54,689 nt of DNA, taken from the NCBI GenBank assembly GCA_003695705.1, contig RFHU01000174.1:1-54689 (forward strand), written 5' to 3'. The position numbers were made by a program, and so were the translations under genes. The notes under the pieces are model-generated. The model saw nothing but the letters and a program-made list of their open reading frames with translations, had not been told where the DNA came from and searched no databases. This document shows, one piece after another, positions 1-8,736 of the stretch (positions are counted from its first letter, which is position 1; the number at the start of each line of letters is the position of its first letter). The stretch comes from Planctomycetota bacterium (GTDB taxonomy: Bacteria; Planctomycetota; J058).

Positions 1-2
1 CG

Positions 3-2030
3 CGCGCGGCCGAGGAGGCGCGCCGGGAGCGCGAACGCCGAATCCGAGAGGCGAAGGCCGCCGCGGTGCGTGCCCAGCAGGCCGCTCTGCGCCTCCCCCT
101 CGGCGAGGACTACCGGCGCGCCCTGGCCGAGGCCGACGCGGCCGTCCTCGCCGCGCTGGACCTCGCACCGGAAGACGCCTTGCTCCTCCTCGCCCACGCG
201 CGCCTGTCCGAACACCTCCACCGCTACCCAGCGGCCGAGGAAGCCTACCGACGTGCGGCCGCTGCAGATCGCGGCGCCGTCGGCGCCGAGGCCACCGCCT
301 GGCGAGCCTGGCTCCTCGGCAGGCAGGGCCGCCCCGAGAAGGAACTCGCCAAAGAGGTGTTGGACTTCCTCCCGTCGCTCCGCGACGACGCCGGCCCCTG
401 GTCCGCGGTCTTGCGCGCCCTTGCGGAGTATTTCCTCCTCGAAGACCCCTCGGACCTCGAAACGCCCCTGAATCGACTCCGCGAGGCCCGCAGCAGAGAC
501 CCCAACCTGACCGTCGCCTGGGCCCTCGAAGCGCGCCTGCTCTTCCTGAAGGGGAATCTCGCGGCCGCCGAGTCGGCCCTCGACCGGGCGCTCCTGCTCC
601 TCCCCCGCGAGCCCCTCTTCCTCGCCAATCGCGGGGCCATGGCGGCCGTCGTCCGCCGGTTCGAGGACGCCCTCGCCGACGCCGAGGCCGCCTTGAAGAT
701 CGACCCTCGTTGCGCGGAGGCCCTACGGCTCCGCGGACGGATTCGACTCCTTCAAGGCGAAGTCGCCGCCGGCATCGCAGACCTCGAACTCGCGCTCTCC
801 GAAGCACCCGAGGACCCGTCCATCCGCCTGGACCTTGCCGAAGCCTACCTGCGCGCCGAGCAGCTCGACCGCGCTCGCCGAGTTCTCTCGGAGGCGGCCC
901 AGCGCTCTCCCGACGCGAACAACCTGCACCGCCTTCAAGCCGACGTCGCCATCAAGCTTGGCGACATCGAGGGAGCCCTGGCCGCCCTCCGCGAAGGAGT
1001 CCTGCACGCCAAGGATCCCGACGTCCGACGCATGCTCTACCGCCGCCTTCTCGGGATCTCCTCCCGTGGCGCGCGCGCGGACTTCGTCGAGTCCTTCGCC
1101 CAGGCACTGCTGCGTGAGAACCAGGCCGATCCTCGGGCGTTCGAACTTCGCGCGGAGCTCTTCGCGCAGGCCGAAGACCTGGACCGCGCCGAGGCCCTGG
1201 CGCGGGAGGGGATCCGCAGGGCGCCCACCTACACGCCACTGCATGTGTTGTTGTTCCGCATTCGCTTCAGCAAGGACGACGAGGACCAAGCACCGCTCCG
1301 TGACGAACTCGAGTCCTTCTTGCGAGAGTTCGCCTCCGACCCCGACGCGCTCTGCTACGGCGTGCAGTTCCACCTGGCCGTCACCCGCGACCTGGACCGC
1401 GCGCGCGACTTCGCGCTGCGGGCGTGCAAACAGGCGCCCCACCGAGGGCTCCCCTGGTGCCAGCTCGCCATCGTGTCCGCGCTCGCCGGGAAACCGAAGA
1501 TCGCCTTCGAGCACGCCCGACACGCCGTACTGATCGACCCCGGATCGGTCGCTGCTCTGCGCCTGCTCGGCGACCTCTACCTCAAACAGAAGAAGCCCCA
1601 GGCCGCCCTCGAGACATGGAAGCAGGCGCTGGTCGCCAACCCCTTCGCTGTCGACGTCCTCGACCGCTACGCGACCATTTCGATTCGGGAAGGCGCACCC
1701 CAGGACTGCGTCCGCGCCTGTACGGCCTACCTCCGCAACCGGCGGGACAACGGAGTTCGGCCGCCCGTACTGGTCAGCATCCACCTGGCCAACGCGTATC
1801 TGGAGCTGAACCGGCCGCAGCAGGCGCAGCCCTATGCCGAGCAAGCCCTTGCTGCCAGCCCCAAGGAACCCGTGGAGCGTCGCAACCTAGCCCGCGCCCT
1901 CCTCGGCTTGGGCCGCGTGGACGACGCCCGCGCCCTCCTGCGGAGGATCGTGGAGGACGACCCGACCGACCGGAAGGCCCTGGAACTCTTGGAGGCGATC
2001 GAGAGCGGGCGGCTGGGACCGGGGAACTGA
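3..2030 (+). CDS. TPR-repeat protein, 5' end outside the window
   Basis: The frame is open from base 3 to the stop at 2030, so the gene starts upstream of the window; the first usable internal start is a GTG at 66. The visible N-terminal part is a charged helix (alternating Arg, Glu, Ala). It is followed by at least a dozen helix-turn-helix units of about 34 residues with the TPR pattern of small residues and conserved Ala/Leu, for example DIEGALAALREGV and PQAALETWKQAL. TPR arrays are protein-binding scaffolds. The giant kinase at 28862-32647 has the same arrangement of charged helix then TPRs after its membrane segment, so this may be the C-terminal half of a similar kinase or of an export-related TPR protein. 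That link is inference. No enzyme domain is visible in the part present. Confidence 0.85.
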   Translation, partial: RAAEEARRERERRIREAKAAAVRAQQAALRLPLGEDYRRALAEADAAVLAALDLAPEDALLLLAHARLSEHLHRYPAAEEAYRRAAAADRGAVGAEATAWRAWLLGRQGRPEKELAKEVLDFLPSLRDDAGPWSAVLRALAEYFLLEDPSDLETPLNRLREARSRDPNLTVAWALEARLLFLKGNLAAAESALDRALLLLPREPLFLANRGAMAAVVRRFEDALADAEAALKIDPRCAEALRLRGRIRLLQGEVAAGIADLELALSEAPEDPSIRLDLAEAYLRAEQLDRARRVLSEAAQRSPDANNLHRLQADVAIKLGDIEGALAALREGVLHAKDPDVRRMLYRRLLGISSRGARADFVESFAQALLRENQADPRAFELRAELFAQAEDLDRAEALAREGIRRAPTYTPLHVLLFRIRFSKDDEDQAPLRDELESFLREFASDPDALCYGVQFHLAVTRDLDRARDFALRACKQAPHRGLPWCQLAIVSALAGKPKIAFEHARHAVLIDPGSVAALRLLGDLYLKQKKPQAALETWKQALVANPFAVDVLDRYATISIREGAPQDCVRACTAYLRNRRDNGVRPPVLVSIHLANAYLELNRPQQAQPYAEQALAASPKEPVERRNLARALLGLGRVDDARALLRRIVEDDPTDRKALELLEAIESGRLGPGN

Positions 2031-2063
2031 GCCCCGCCGCAACGCAGCGGCGAAGGCCGGGCC

Positions 2064-2082
2064 GGCGGGGGGGCACCCCGCC
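2064..2082. terminator. GC hairpin between convergent genes
   Basis: Seven-base arms GGCGGGG and CCCCGCC enclose a five-base loop in the 137-base gap between the convergent genes ending at 2030 and 2168. There is no T-run, so this is a candidate factor-independent or bidirectional terminator only. Confidence 0.3.
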
Positions 2083-2167
2083 CCGGCGAAGCGATCTCGG
2101 GCGAGGAGCGCCTCTGCGTGCCGTGGGCGCGGCATGGCGACGGACCGCGCGCCCCCCGGCAACCCGG

Positions 2168-2719
2168 TCAGTCGTCGTATTCGATCCGGACAACGGTTCC
2201 AGCGGCGAAGACGAGGTCGCCGTAGTCGGTGACGAAGGCCTCTCCGTCCTCGCGGAGCCCAATGGCGTGCTTCCCGCTGGCCACCTGGAAGGTGCGCACC
2301 GCTCCGAAGGAAAGTACCCCCACTTCGGCGCCGTCCACGTAGACGTGGACACGGTCGCTGTCGCGGTTGACGAACTCGAAGTTTTCGGGAGGAGCCAGCG
2401 GGTCTTCGTGGCGAATCGCCAACACCGTGTCGCCGGCGAAGCGAAAGTCCGCTTTGAGTTCGAGGAAGGTGTCGCCGTCCTCGCGGAGATGCACGGTGTG
2501 GAAGCCTGCGAAGAGCTCGTATTTCAGCTCCACGCCCGGATCGATGTCCCCCAGACGGCCGCCATCCACGAAGACGTCGTGGACCCGCGCGCTGCGGTTG
2601 TCGATGCGCAGGTTCTCGCCGGCGACGACGCGGCGCCCGCTGCCGTGCCCGCAACCCGCCTGGCCGAGGGCCACCAGGAACGCGGAGCCGAGCAGGAAAC
2701 ACCACGGAGTCGATCGCAC
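2168..2719 (-). CDS. Exported lipoprotein-like protein with two PEGA-like repeats
   Basis: This predicted 183-residue protein has a hydrophobic N-terminus ending in a Cys (QAGC, a weak lipobox), so it is probably a lipoprotein. The mature part contains two copies of a beta-rich unit of about 70 residues. Each has a VHDVFVDG or VHVYVDG strand-turn, then an HxxxLREDG turn (VHLREDG, IGLREDG), then FAGDTV or FAAGTV. This resembles PEGA-type surface domains, but I cannot name the family with certainty. The GTG start is chosen because GGAG lies seven bases upstream and hydrophobic codons follow at once. It is divergent from the secreted protein at 3023. Function unknown; a cell-envelope location is inferred. 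Confidence 0.7.
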   Translation of the reverse strand: MRSTPWCFLLGSAFLVALGQAGCGHGSGRRVVAGENLRIDNRSARVHDVFVDGGRLGDIDPGVELKYELFAGFHTVHLREDGDTFLELKADFRFAGDTVLAIRHEDPLAPPENFEFVNRDSDRVHVYVDGAEVGVLSFGAVRTFQVASGKHAIGLREDGEAFVTDYGDLVFAAGTVVRIEYDD

Positions 2720-3022
2720 CAGGCAACTCCACCCGCCGCCACGAAGGCTTCCTCTGCGACCCACCCCACCGTCGACGCGGCGCGAGCCAACCCCTTGCCC
2801 TCGAACGGTGCCAGCGGCGTAAGACGCCCCGAGAGCACGTGCGGACTTGGCGTGCAGTCTACCAACGGCGGAGAGGCTGTCGGGGAAGCTCCCGCTCCCG
2901 GGCCGCTCCGAGACCGCCTCGCGAACGACGCAGGCCGTGGAGGAAGCGCCCACCTGCAACGCTCCCGCTGCGCCCGGCGTCCGACCGGGCGCGGACCCCC
3001 GCCCGGCTGGTAGACTCCATGC
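2720..3022. other. Divergent intergenic region
   Basis: This 303-base gap lies between divergent starts. Apart from the hexamer at 3011-3016 described separately, I see no repeat, RNA gene or credible open frame in it. Confidence 0.5.
3011..3016 (+). promoter_or_regulatory. Candidate leaderless -10 box (TAGACT)
   Basis: TAGACT lies exactly six bases before the ATG at 3023, and that gene has no Shine-Dalgarno sequence. This spacing would place the transcription start at the start codon, as in leaderless mRNAs. No -35 box is evident. Confidence 0.45.
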
Positions 3023-4141
3023 ATGAGGCGCTCGGCGGCGCTGCTTCTCGCGCTCTCCTTCTGCGGACTTCCCCCGGCGCTGGGGCAGGACGGCTCCGGC
3101 CCCGCCGACCCGGAGTCGCTCCCGGCCCCTGCCCCCTCTTCCGGCGTTGCGGTCGAGGCGAAGCGTCCCGCCTCCGCCACCCTGACCTGGCCCCCATCGA
3201 CCGGGCCCGTGGAAGTGTGGCGGCGGGTCGGCGCCGAAGGGAAGTGGACGCGCCGCGCCGTACTGGGAGCGGACCGATCCCGCTTCGTCGACCGTCTCGA
3301 GCCCGGCAGCACGGCCTGGTATCGAGTCGACCCGGTCGGCGGCCCCCGCGGATCCGTCCTGGGCCCCGTGAAGGCCTTGCGCCCGTTCTACGTAGAGCTC
3401 CTCGAAGTGACGCAAGGCCGTGCCCGCCTGCGCGTTCACAAGTGGAACGAAGAATTCCAAGAGTGGCAGCGCAGCGCCCCCTTGCGGGTCGGCCCCGGAG
3501 ACCCCCTGGGCCGAGCCGACGAGTTCACCGACTTCCGCACCGGGGCGACGGTGCTCGGCGCCGGCCCCTCGGCGCTCGACCCCTCCGTGCACTACCTGCG
3601 CTACCGCACCCAGGAGGGACAGGAACGTCGCGTCACCACACGCGACGCCCTCCCCTCGGTCGTCTACCGCCCGCCGCCCAAGCGCGAGCGCAAGCCCCCC
3701 CCGCGCGTCGCACGCCCGAACACGCGCGTCCGCCCTCAGCGCGCGGAAGATCCCCCGCAACAGGAGACCCTCGAATTCCCCCCGCCGACCAAGGTCGGCA
3801 CGATCCCGGGGCGACGCGTGATCTGGGAGATCGAGAACCGCTCCGACATGCCCATGACCATCGCGCTCACCGGGCAGAGCGCGCGCCACCTCTTCAAGGT
3901 GGGCCCGCAGAAGACCTACGTGGTCCGCCTCCGCCGTGGGGACGACTTCAAGATCCTCGCCACCGCCAAGGACAACCGCATCTTGCCCCTGGTCGGTGCG
4001 TTCGGCCTGGCCTCGGGCTCGCGCTACCGCACCGTCCTGGCCATCCGAGTGCTCGACCCCGAAGAGGCCCGCAAGCGCAAGGCCTCAGGCGGTAAGCCCG
4101 CCGATCCTCCGGTCGAGCCGCCCCCCGACCCACCCCGCTGA
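3023..4141 (+). CDS. Secreted protein of unknown function, Pro-rich linker
   Basis: This 372-residue protein has a clear signal peptide (Arg-Arg, a Leu/Ala core, cleavage near ALG-QDG). Residues 30 to about 110 look like a fibronectin-III-type beta domain (TLTWPPSTGPVEVWRR, then WYRVDPVGG), which suggests an extracellular binding module. A second region (110-210) is followed by a basic Pro-rich linker (210-250). The C-terminal domain of about 100 residues contains IWEIENRSDMPMTIALTG and ends in a Pro-rich tail. No catalytic motif is recognised. The ATG is preceded by TAGACT at leaderless spacing instead of a ribosome-binding site. The role is unknown; it is probably a periplasmic or surface protein. 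Confidence 0.75.
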   Translation: MRRSAALLLALSFCGLPPALGQDGSGPADPESLPAPAPSSGVAVEAKRPASATLTWPPSTGPVEVWRRVGAEGKWTRRAVLGADRSRFVDRLEPGSTAWYRVDPVGGPRGSVLGPVKALRPFYVELLEVTQGRARLRVHKWNEEFQEWQRSAPLRVGPGDPLGRADEFTDFRTGATVLGAGPSALDPSVHYLRYRTQEGQERRVTTRDALPSVVYRPPPKRERKPPPRVARPNTRVRPQRAEDPPQQETLEFPPPTKVGTIPGRRVIWEIENRSDMPMTIALTGQSARHLFKVGPQKTYVVRLRRGDDFKILATAKDNRILPLVGAFGLASGSRYRTVLAIRVLDPEEARKRKASGGKPADPPVEPPPDPPR

Positions 4142-4408
4142 ACTCGACCGGGCCGACTCCTCCGGGTCGCTCGTTCCGCGGCACCCCAGCGGGCCTCGGC
4201 GCACCCTTCCCCGCCCGAGCGTCGCCACGCCGAGGCTTCTTGCCGGGTCCGCTTCCCGCTCCGGCCGCAGCCTGGCCCCCGGCGACCGGCTCCCCCCCTC
4301 CGGGCAGGCGCCGCGCTTGCGGGGTCGTCGCCCCGCTGCCATGGTGCAAGGGGAGGTTCGGCCTTTCTTCGGGGCCGGGCCCGGCGGGGGAAGAAGCGAG
4401 CCACGCCC

Positions 4409-6262
4409 TTGCGCCACGCCGGGATCCTCTGCGCCTCCCTCTTCGCGGCCGCGGCGGCCCACGCCGACGCGCCGGAGGGCTGGGTCGAACTCGGCGGCTG
4501 GACCGCGCACGGCGAACAGCGCTCGGCCGGCGCCGACGCGGCGCTCGGCCTCGACCTGGGGAACGACCTGCGCTTGGACCTCTCCTGGACCCACGCTGCA
4601 CAGGGTGCAAGGTCCTCGCTCGCCTGGGGTCGCCTCACCTGGAGCTGGCTGCGCCTGGGCGGCGGCACCGTGGACAACGCCCTGGCCTTCCACCTGGGCT
4701 ACGCCCCGCGCGGCCGCCTGGCGTTCGGCGAGCGTGCCTGGCTCCGCGCCGGCGTCGACGCAGCGGTCGGACTTGCCCGCTTCGACCGGGAGGGACCGGT
4801 GGTCCGGAACGGGATCTGGAGCTCCCTCCCCCGAGAGGTGGACGCCTACGCCACTTCCCTGGCCGGCTTCGTGGAACTGCACGCGCAACCGTTCTCGCGC
4901 TTGCGCCTCGGCCTGCGCGGTTACGGAGACGCTTTCCTCGTCGAAGCCCCTCCCCGCGCGGGCGACGCGCTGACCGACTGGAGCGGCCGCCTCGACCTCT
5001 CCCTGGCGTCGGCCCTCTCGGACATCGCCCTCGGCGGCGCGGCGCGGGCCGAGCTCGAACTCTTCCGTGCCCGGGCCTCGGGCTGGCAACTCTCCCTCAG
5101 CACCGCCTACCGTGAGGCCTGGGACTGGATCCACCTCGATCCGAGCACGACCCTCTTCGCTGCCCTGGACCCCCTGGACGGGGTGCGCGTCGCCCCCGTG
5201 CCTTGGCGCTCGACAAGGCGAGCCTCCCTCATCGTCCGGGCCTTGCGAGGGCCCGACCTCGACCTCGGCGCCCGCGTCGACGTCCAGCAGGTGGAGGGCT
5301 CGACGACCTCGCTCGACTTCGCCGACCGCAACGGCTGGTCCCTGGGCGCCGGCCTGCACGTCCGCTGGGGGCGAACCCGCCTCGCGGTGGGTCTCCGGCG
5401 CCACACGCAGCGGAGTCGACGCGAAGAGCTGCTGGGCCGACTCCCCCGCACGGCCGTGTGGGCCTCGGGGAGCTGGACCCTCTTCGAAGACGACTCGGCA
5501 CGAATCGCCCTCGTGGGCGCAGGCCGCTGGACCGTGCACGACGCCTACGGTCTCCCCACCCGCGGGCACGCCGTGGCCGCCGCCCTGCGCGTCGAGTTCG
5601 GAGGCCCCCGCGAGCGTCCCTGGATCCCCCGCGAGCCCTGGCAGGTCTCTTGGCGCGCCGCGCCTCGGAGCTCGACGAACCATCGCGCGAGCCCGGCGAA
5701 GGATCGGGCCACCGCCCGACGACCCGTCCCGATCGCGCAAGCCCTCTCCAAGCTCGGAGCGAAGCCCCGCATCGCCGACTTCTCAGAGGTTGCGCAACGC
5801 CTCCCCAAGGGCGCTGGCCTCCGCCTCGAGCCCGAAGCGGCCGAGGAGCTCCTTGCGGAAGCCGAACGGAGCCTCGGACTCGACGCGGAGTCCCTGGCCC
5901 TCCTCGCTCGCGGAACCGCTGCGGAGCGCCTCGACACCGCGCTGCGCCTGCTCCGACCCACCCTGGGCCTGGCCCACGGCCGCTCCGGCTCGCGTGTCGG
6001 CTGGGTTGACCGCCGGGCGCGTCGCTTCGCGCTCACCGAGCGCGTCGACCGCGCCTCCCTGGCTGCGGTCACCCAGCGCTTCGATCCCCCCGAGGAGCTC
6101 CGCGGGCTCCTCGCGGGGCCGCGCCTCCTGGACGACTTCCTCGCCGAGGCCCGCGCCGAAGCGTTCAGCCTCTACCAAGTCCACGGCGACGAGCTCCGCC
6201 TCGTGCTCCAAGGACGCAGTGCCTGGGCTCGCCAACTGCGCTTCCTGCTCTCCGGCCGCTGA
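4409..6262 (+). CDS. Outer-membrane-like beta-rich protein with helical C-terminal domain
   Basis: This protein of about 617 residues begins with a short signal peptide (AAAAAHA-DAPEG). Residues 20-400 alternate short amphipathic strands with turns in the manner of an outer-membrane beta-barrel (LDLSWTHA, LTWSWLRLGGG, LVGAGRWTVHDAYG). After a Ser/Thr/Arg-rich linker near 420-445 there is an Ala/Leu-rich helical domain (450-610) that would lie outside the barrel. The start is a TTG with no good ribosome-binding site, so the N-terminus is uncertain, although the signal peptide follows it directly. I do not recognise the family. Barrel plus helical domain is inference from residue pattern, not homology. 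Confidence 0.65.
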   Translation: MRHAGILCASLFAAAAAHADAPEGWVELGGWTAHGEQRSAGADAALGLDLGNDLRLDLSWTHAAQGARSSLAWGRLTWSWLRLGGGTVDNALAFHLGYAPRGRLAFGERAWLRAGVDAAVGLARFDREGPVVRNGIWSSLPREVDAYATSLAGFVELHAQPFSRLRLGLRGYGDAFLVEAPPRAGDALTDWSGRLDLSLASALSDIALGGAARAELELFRARASGWQLSLSTAYREAWDWIHLDPSTTLFAALDPLDGVRVAPVPWRSTRRASLIVRALRGPDLDLGARVDVQQVEGSTTSLDFADRNGWSLGAGLHVRWGRTRLAVGLRRHTQRSRREELLGRLPRTAVWASGSWTLFEDDSARIALVGAGRWTVHDAYGLPTRGHAVAAALRVEFGGPRERPWIPREPWQVSWRAAPRSSTNHRASPAKDRATARRPVPIAQALSKLGAKPRIADFSEVAQRLPKGAGLRLEPEAAEELLAEAERSLGLDAESLALLARGTAAERLDTALRLLRPTLGLAHGRSGSRVGWVDRRARRFALTERVDRASLAAVTQRFDPPEELRGLLAGPRLLDDFLAEARAEAFSLYQVHGDELRLVLQGRSAWARQLRFLLSGR

Positions 6263-6307
6263 GGCACAAGGGAAGACGGGCGTTGCCCGGCGGCGGGGGG
6301 GCCGTGC

Positions 6308-6313
6308 TACCTT
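6308..6313 (+). promoter_or_regulatory. Candidate leaderless -10 box (TACCTT)
   Basis: TACCTT lies exactly six bases before the ATG at 6320. A TTGCCC at 6283-6288 could serve as a -35 with a long 19-base spacer. The gene has no usable Shine-Dalgarno sequence. Confidence 0.45.
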
Positions 6314-6319
6314 CGAGGC

Positions 6320-6859
6320 ATGGGACGTCCCCTGCGCTGGTACGTGCGCGAATACGACGACTTGGGTCCGGTGCGCTTCGCGGCGGAGCATCGCCATCCC
6401 TTCCTGAGGCTCCTCGCCCGCCCCCTCGCCGAAGACGGCAGCGACAGCGGCAGCGGGCGCTTCGTCACCATGCGGGTGGGGAAGAACCTGGAGAGCGTTC
6501 CGGACCCCCTTGAGCTTCCCGTGTACAGCGTGCGCAAGGTCGAGGGGAAGAACGTCTTCGCCATGATGATCACGGTCGGCCGCGCCCCGAACAACGACAT
6601 CCAGATCGACGCCTCCAGCATTTCCAAGTTTCACGCCTACCTAGAGGAGCGCGACGGCGCCTGGTCGATCCGCGATGCGAATTCGAGCAACGGAACCTTC
6701 GTCAACGAGGTCCCCGTCGCGAACGACGCCTCGACGCCGCTCGCCGAGGGCGACGAGGTTCGCTTCGCCCGCGCCAAGTGCCGCTTCCACACCCACGAGG
6801 GCTTCGTGGAACTCCTCGCGCGCGAGGCCGAGCGACTTCGGCAGCGAGGAACTCGCTGA
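6320..6859 (+). CDS. FHA-domain protein
   Basis: This 179-residue cytoplasmic protein carries a forkhead-associated domain at residues 83-152. Conserved elements are visible in order: GRAPNNDI (GR at 87-88), SSISKFHAYLE (Ser/His pair near 100 and 105), NSSNGTFVN (Asn-Gly at 124-125) and LAEGDEVRF. FHA domains bind phosphothreonine peptides, so it is a likely reader of the Ser/Thr kinases encoded in this region; that partnership is inferred. The N-terminal 80 residues are not recognised. The next gene probably starts on the stop codon of this one, which would make a two-gene unit. Confidence 0.88.
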   Translation: MGRPLRWYVREYDDLGPVRFAAEHRHPFLRLLARPLAEDGSDSGSGRFVTMRVGKNLESVPDPLELPVYSVRKVEGKNVFAMMITVGRAPNNDIQIDASSISKFHAYLEERDGAWSIRDANSSNGTFVNEVPVANDASTPLAEGDEVRFARAKCRFHTHEGFVELLAREAERLRQRGTR

Positions 6860-7494
6860 GTTCCGCCTCCTCGTCCGGCAAGCGAGACCCCAGCTCTGCC
6901 CGGATCGTACTGACCCGTGTCCGCGCCGCCCTGGCTTGGACCTTTCTCGGGCTGGCGGCGACGAGCGCCTTCGCCGCCGCGCTGGCCGCGCCGCGCCTCG
7001 CTCCACCGGCCGGCTGGCTGCTCCTCGTTCCCTCGGGGGCCTTCGCCCTGGTCGGCCTGGCCTTCCTCGCCTCGACCCGCGCCCTGCGCCTGGAGCGCGC
7101 CCCGGCGGCCCTCCGGCTCCCGGACGGCCGCCGACTCGCCTCCGAAGAGGTGTGTGCCGTGTGGCTTCTCTCCACCGGAGCGCGGGGCCGGACCGCCTCC
7201 CGCTGGCGCGTGGTGCTCCTCACCGCCGCGGCGCCGCCCTTGTTGACCGACTCCCTCCGCGAGGCGGCGGAACGCCTCTCGGCCGGCGAACGCGCTCCCC
7301 TCGAGCGCGCGCTCACCGACGCACGCGCGCGCGCCGCCTTGCGTGCAATTGCCTCGGAGGCGCTGCACCCTCTGCTCGAAACCCCCTGGGAGCGGGCCGC
7401 CCGCGACCTCGCCCTGCGCCTCTCGGCCCATCTCCGCGCGCCGCTCCTCGAAACCGCTCCCCCCGCCCCACCTTCCCTCGCGGCGCCTCCCTAG
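6856..7494 (+). CDS. Small membrane protein coupled to the FHA gene
   Basis: The frame encodes two membrane segments (ALAWTFLGLAATSAFAAALA and WLLLVPSGAFALVGLAFLA). A cytoplasmic region of about 130 residues follows, with beta strands then Ala/Arg-rich helices. The start is a problem. The only standard start is a GTG at 6778, well inside the FHA gene. A CTG at 6856 overlaps the FHA stop as CTGA and has GAGGA five bases upstream, matching the ATGA/GTGA coupling used elsewhere in this window, so I place the start there. Function is unknown; co-translation suggests it works with the FHA protein, perhaps as its membrane anchor. Confidence 0.6.
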   Translation: MSSASSSGKRDPSSARIVLTRVRAALAWTFLGLAATSAFAAALAAPRLAPPAGWLLLVPSGAFALVGLAFLASTRALRLERAPAALRLPDGRRLASEEVCAVWLLSTGARGRTASRWRVVLLTAAAPPLLTDSLREAAERLSAGERAPLERALTDARARAALRAIASEALHPLLETPWERAARDLALRLSAHLRAPLLETAPPAPPSLAAPP

Positions 7495-7555
7495 GGGGGG
7501 CACTCCCCTGGTGGCGAGCCTTGCGTGCCCAGCGCCCCTCGGCTGAAATGGCCGG

Positions 7556-7768
7556 GTGACCGACCCCGAGACCGCCCGCCGCATCCGGACCATCACCGAG
7601 CGCATCGCGCGCGTCACCCAGGCCCAGGCGCTTGCCGACGCCGGCAAGTACGAGGAGGCCGTGGCCCTCCTGCGGCGCGTGCGCGACACCTACAGCGACG
7701 AAAGCATGCGCGCCAAGGTGGACTGGCTCATCGAGGACCTCGCACGGCGCGGGAACCTCGGCTCGTAG
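7556..7768 (+). CDS. Small helical protein, TPR-like hairpin
   Basis: This 70-residue protein starts at a GTG and is almost wholly helical. KYEEAVALLRRVRDTY reads as a single TPR-like helix pair. TGAAAT lies six bases before the start, a near match to the leaderless pattern seen in this window. It lies 31 bases upstream of the exported cyclophilin gene and may be cotranscribed with it. No further function can be assigned. Confidence 0.6.
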   Translation: MTDPETARRIRTITERIARVTQAQALADAGKYEEAVALLRRVRDTYSDESMRAKVDWLIEDLARRGNLGS

Positions 7769-7799
7769 CGACCGCTCCGCCCCCCCCGGAGAAGAACCC

Positions 7800-8660
7800 A
7801 TGCACCGAATCCGCGCCTTCTCGGCTCTCTCGCTCCTCTTCCTCTTCCCCGCGCCGCTCGCCAACGCGCAGGGGAGTCCCTCCTCGCGTCCGAGCGTGCC
7901 GAAGCGCCCCGTCGTGCTCATGAAGACGAGCATGGGGGAGGTGCGCATCGAACTCTTTCCCGAGCAAGCTCCGGAAACGGTCAAGAACTTCCTCGACCTC
8001 GCCGAAGGCCGCAAGGAGTTCACCGACCCCAGGACCGGAGAGAAGGTCCGGCGCCCCTTCTACGACGGGCTGACCTTCCACCGAGTGATCAAGGACTTCA
8101 TGATCCAAGGCGGGGACCCGCTGGGGAACGGGCGCGGCGGTCCCGGCTACACCTTCCGCGACGAGATCAACGCCAAGGCCCTCGGCCTCGACGCCATCAA
8201 GGTCATTCAGAAGAACGGGCAGCCGCACCCGTGGCTGCTGCTGCGCAGCCAGCGCGACTTCCAGATGCGGATCCTAGGCCCGCTCCTGCGCAAGATGGGC
8301 ATCGCCTCCCGCGAACAGCTGCAGGGCCGCGAGAAGGAAGTCCAGCAGCGCCTCGAATCCATGAGCCTCGCGGAGGCCTACGAAAACATGGGCTACCGCT
8401 ACGACGAACACCTCCCCTCGACTCCGCCGAGGCGAGGGGTGATCGCGATGGCGAACGCAGGCCCCAACACGAACGGGAGCCAGTTCTTCATCAACCTCGT
8501 CGACACCCCCCACCTGACGGGCAAACACACGGTCTTCGGCCAGGTCGTAGCGGGCATGGACGTCATCGACAAGATCGCCCTCGTTCCGGTCGAAGCGGGA
8601 AGCAACAAACCGAAAACCCCGGTGGTGATCGAGTCCATTCGCCGCGTCGACACCGACTGA
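7800..8660 (+). CDS. Exported cyclophilin-type peptidyl-prolyl isomerase with insertion
   Basis: This 286-residue protein has a signal peptide (cleavage near ANA-QGS). It should catalyse prolyl cis-trans isomerisation in periplasmic proteins. Cyclophilin motifs are intact: FHRVIKDFMIQGGDP (93-107), MANAGPNTNGSQFFI (217-231) and HTVFGQVVAGMDV (243-255). An insertion of about 85 residues (roughly 125-210) splits the domain between the GYTFRDEI strand and the GVIAMANAG strand. It is helical and charged and contains many Gln, Glu and Arg. The ATG has GGAGAAG nine bases upstream. The family assignment is secure; the role of the insertion is unknown. Confidence 0.93.
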   Translation: MHRIRAFSALSLLFLFPAPLANAQGSPSSRPSVPKRPVVLMKTSMGEVRIELFPEQAPETVKNFLDLAEGRKEFTDPRTGEKVRRPFYDGLTFHRVIKDFMIQGGDPLGNGRGGPGYTFRDEINAKALGLDAIKVIQKNGQPHPWLLLRSQRDFQMRILGPLLRKMGIASREQLQGREKEVQQRLESMSLAEAYENMGYRYDEHLPSTPPRRGVIAMANAGPNTNGSQFFINLVDTPHLTGKHTVFGQVVAGMDVIDKIALVPVEAGSNKPKTPVVIESIRRVDTD

Positions 8661-8701
8661 TTCCCCTGCTGGCCGGCTCCGCAAGCGATGCCGATGGGCT
8701 C

Positions 8702-8717
8702 TCCGCCCGAAGGCGGA
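8702..8717. terminator. Hairpin between convergent genes
   Basis: A perfect six-base stem, TCCGCC and GGCGGA, with loop CGAA lies in the 76-base gap between genes converging from 8660 and 8737. It has no T-run, so it is a candidate bidirectional terminator. Confidence 0.4.
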
Positions 8718-8736
8718 ACCTGAGCGAGCCCCCCCC

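Noticed and set aside
723..1844. Minus-strand open frame within the first TPR gene
   Set aside because: It is a shadow of the plus-strand TPR gene, whose third-position bias and repeats are clear.
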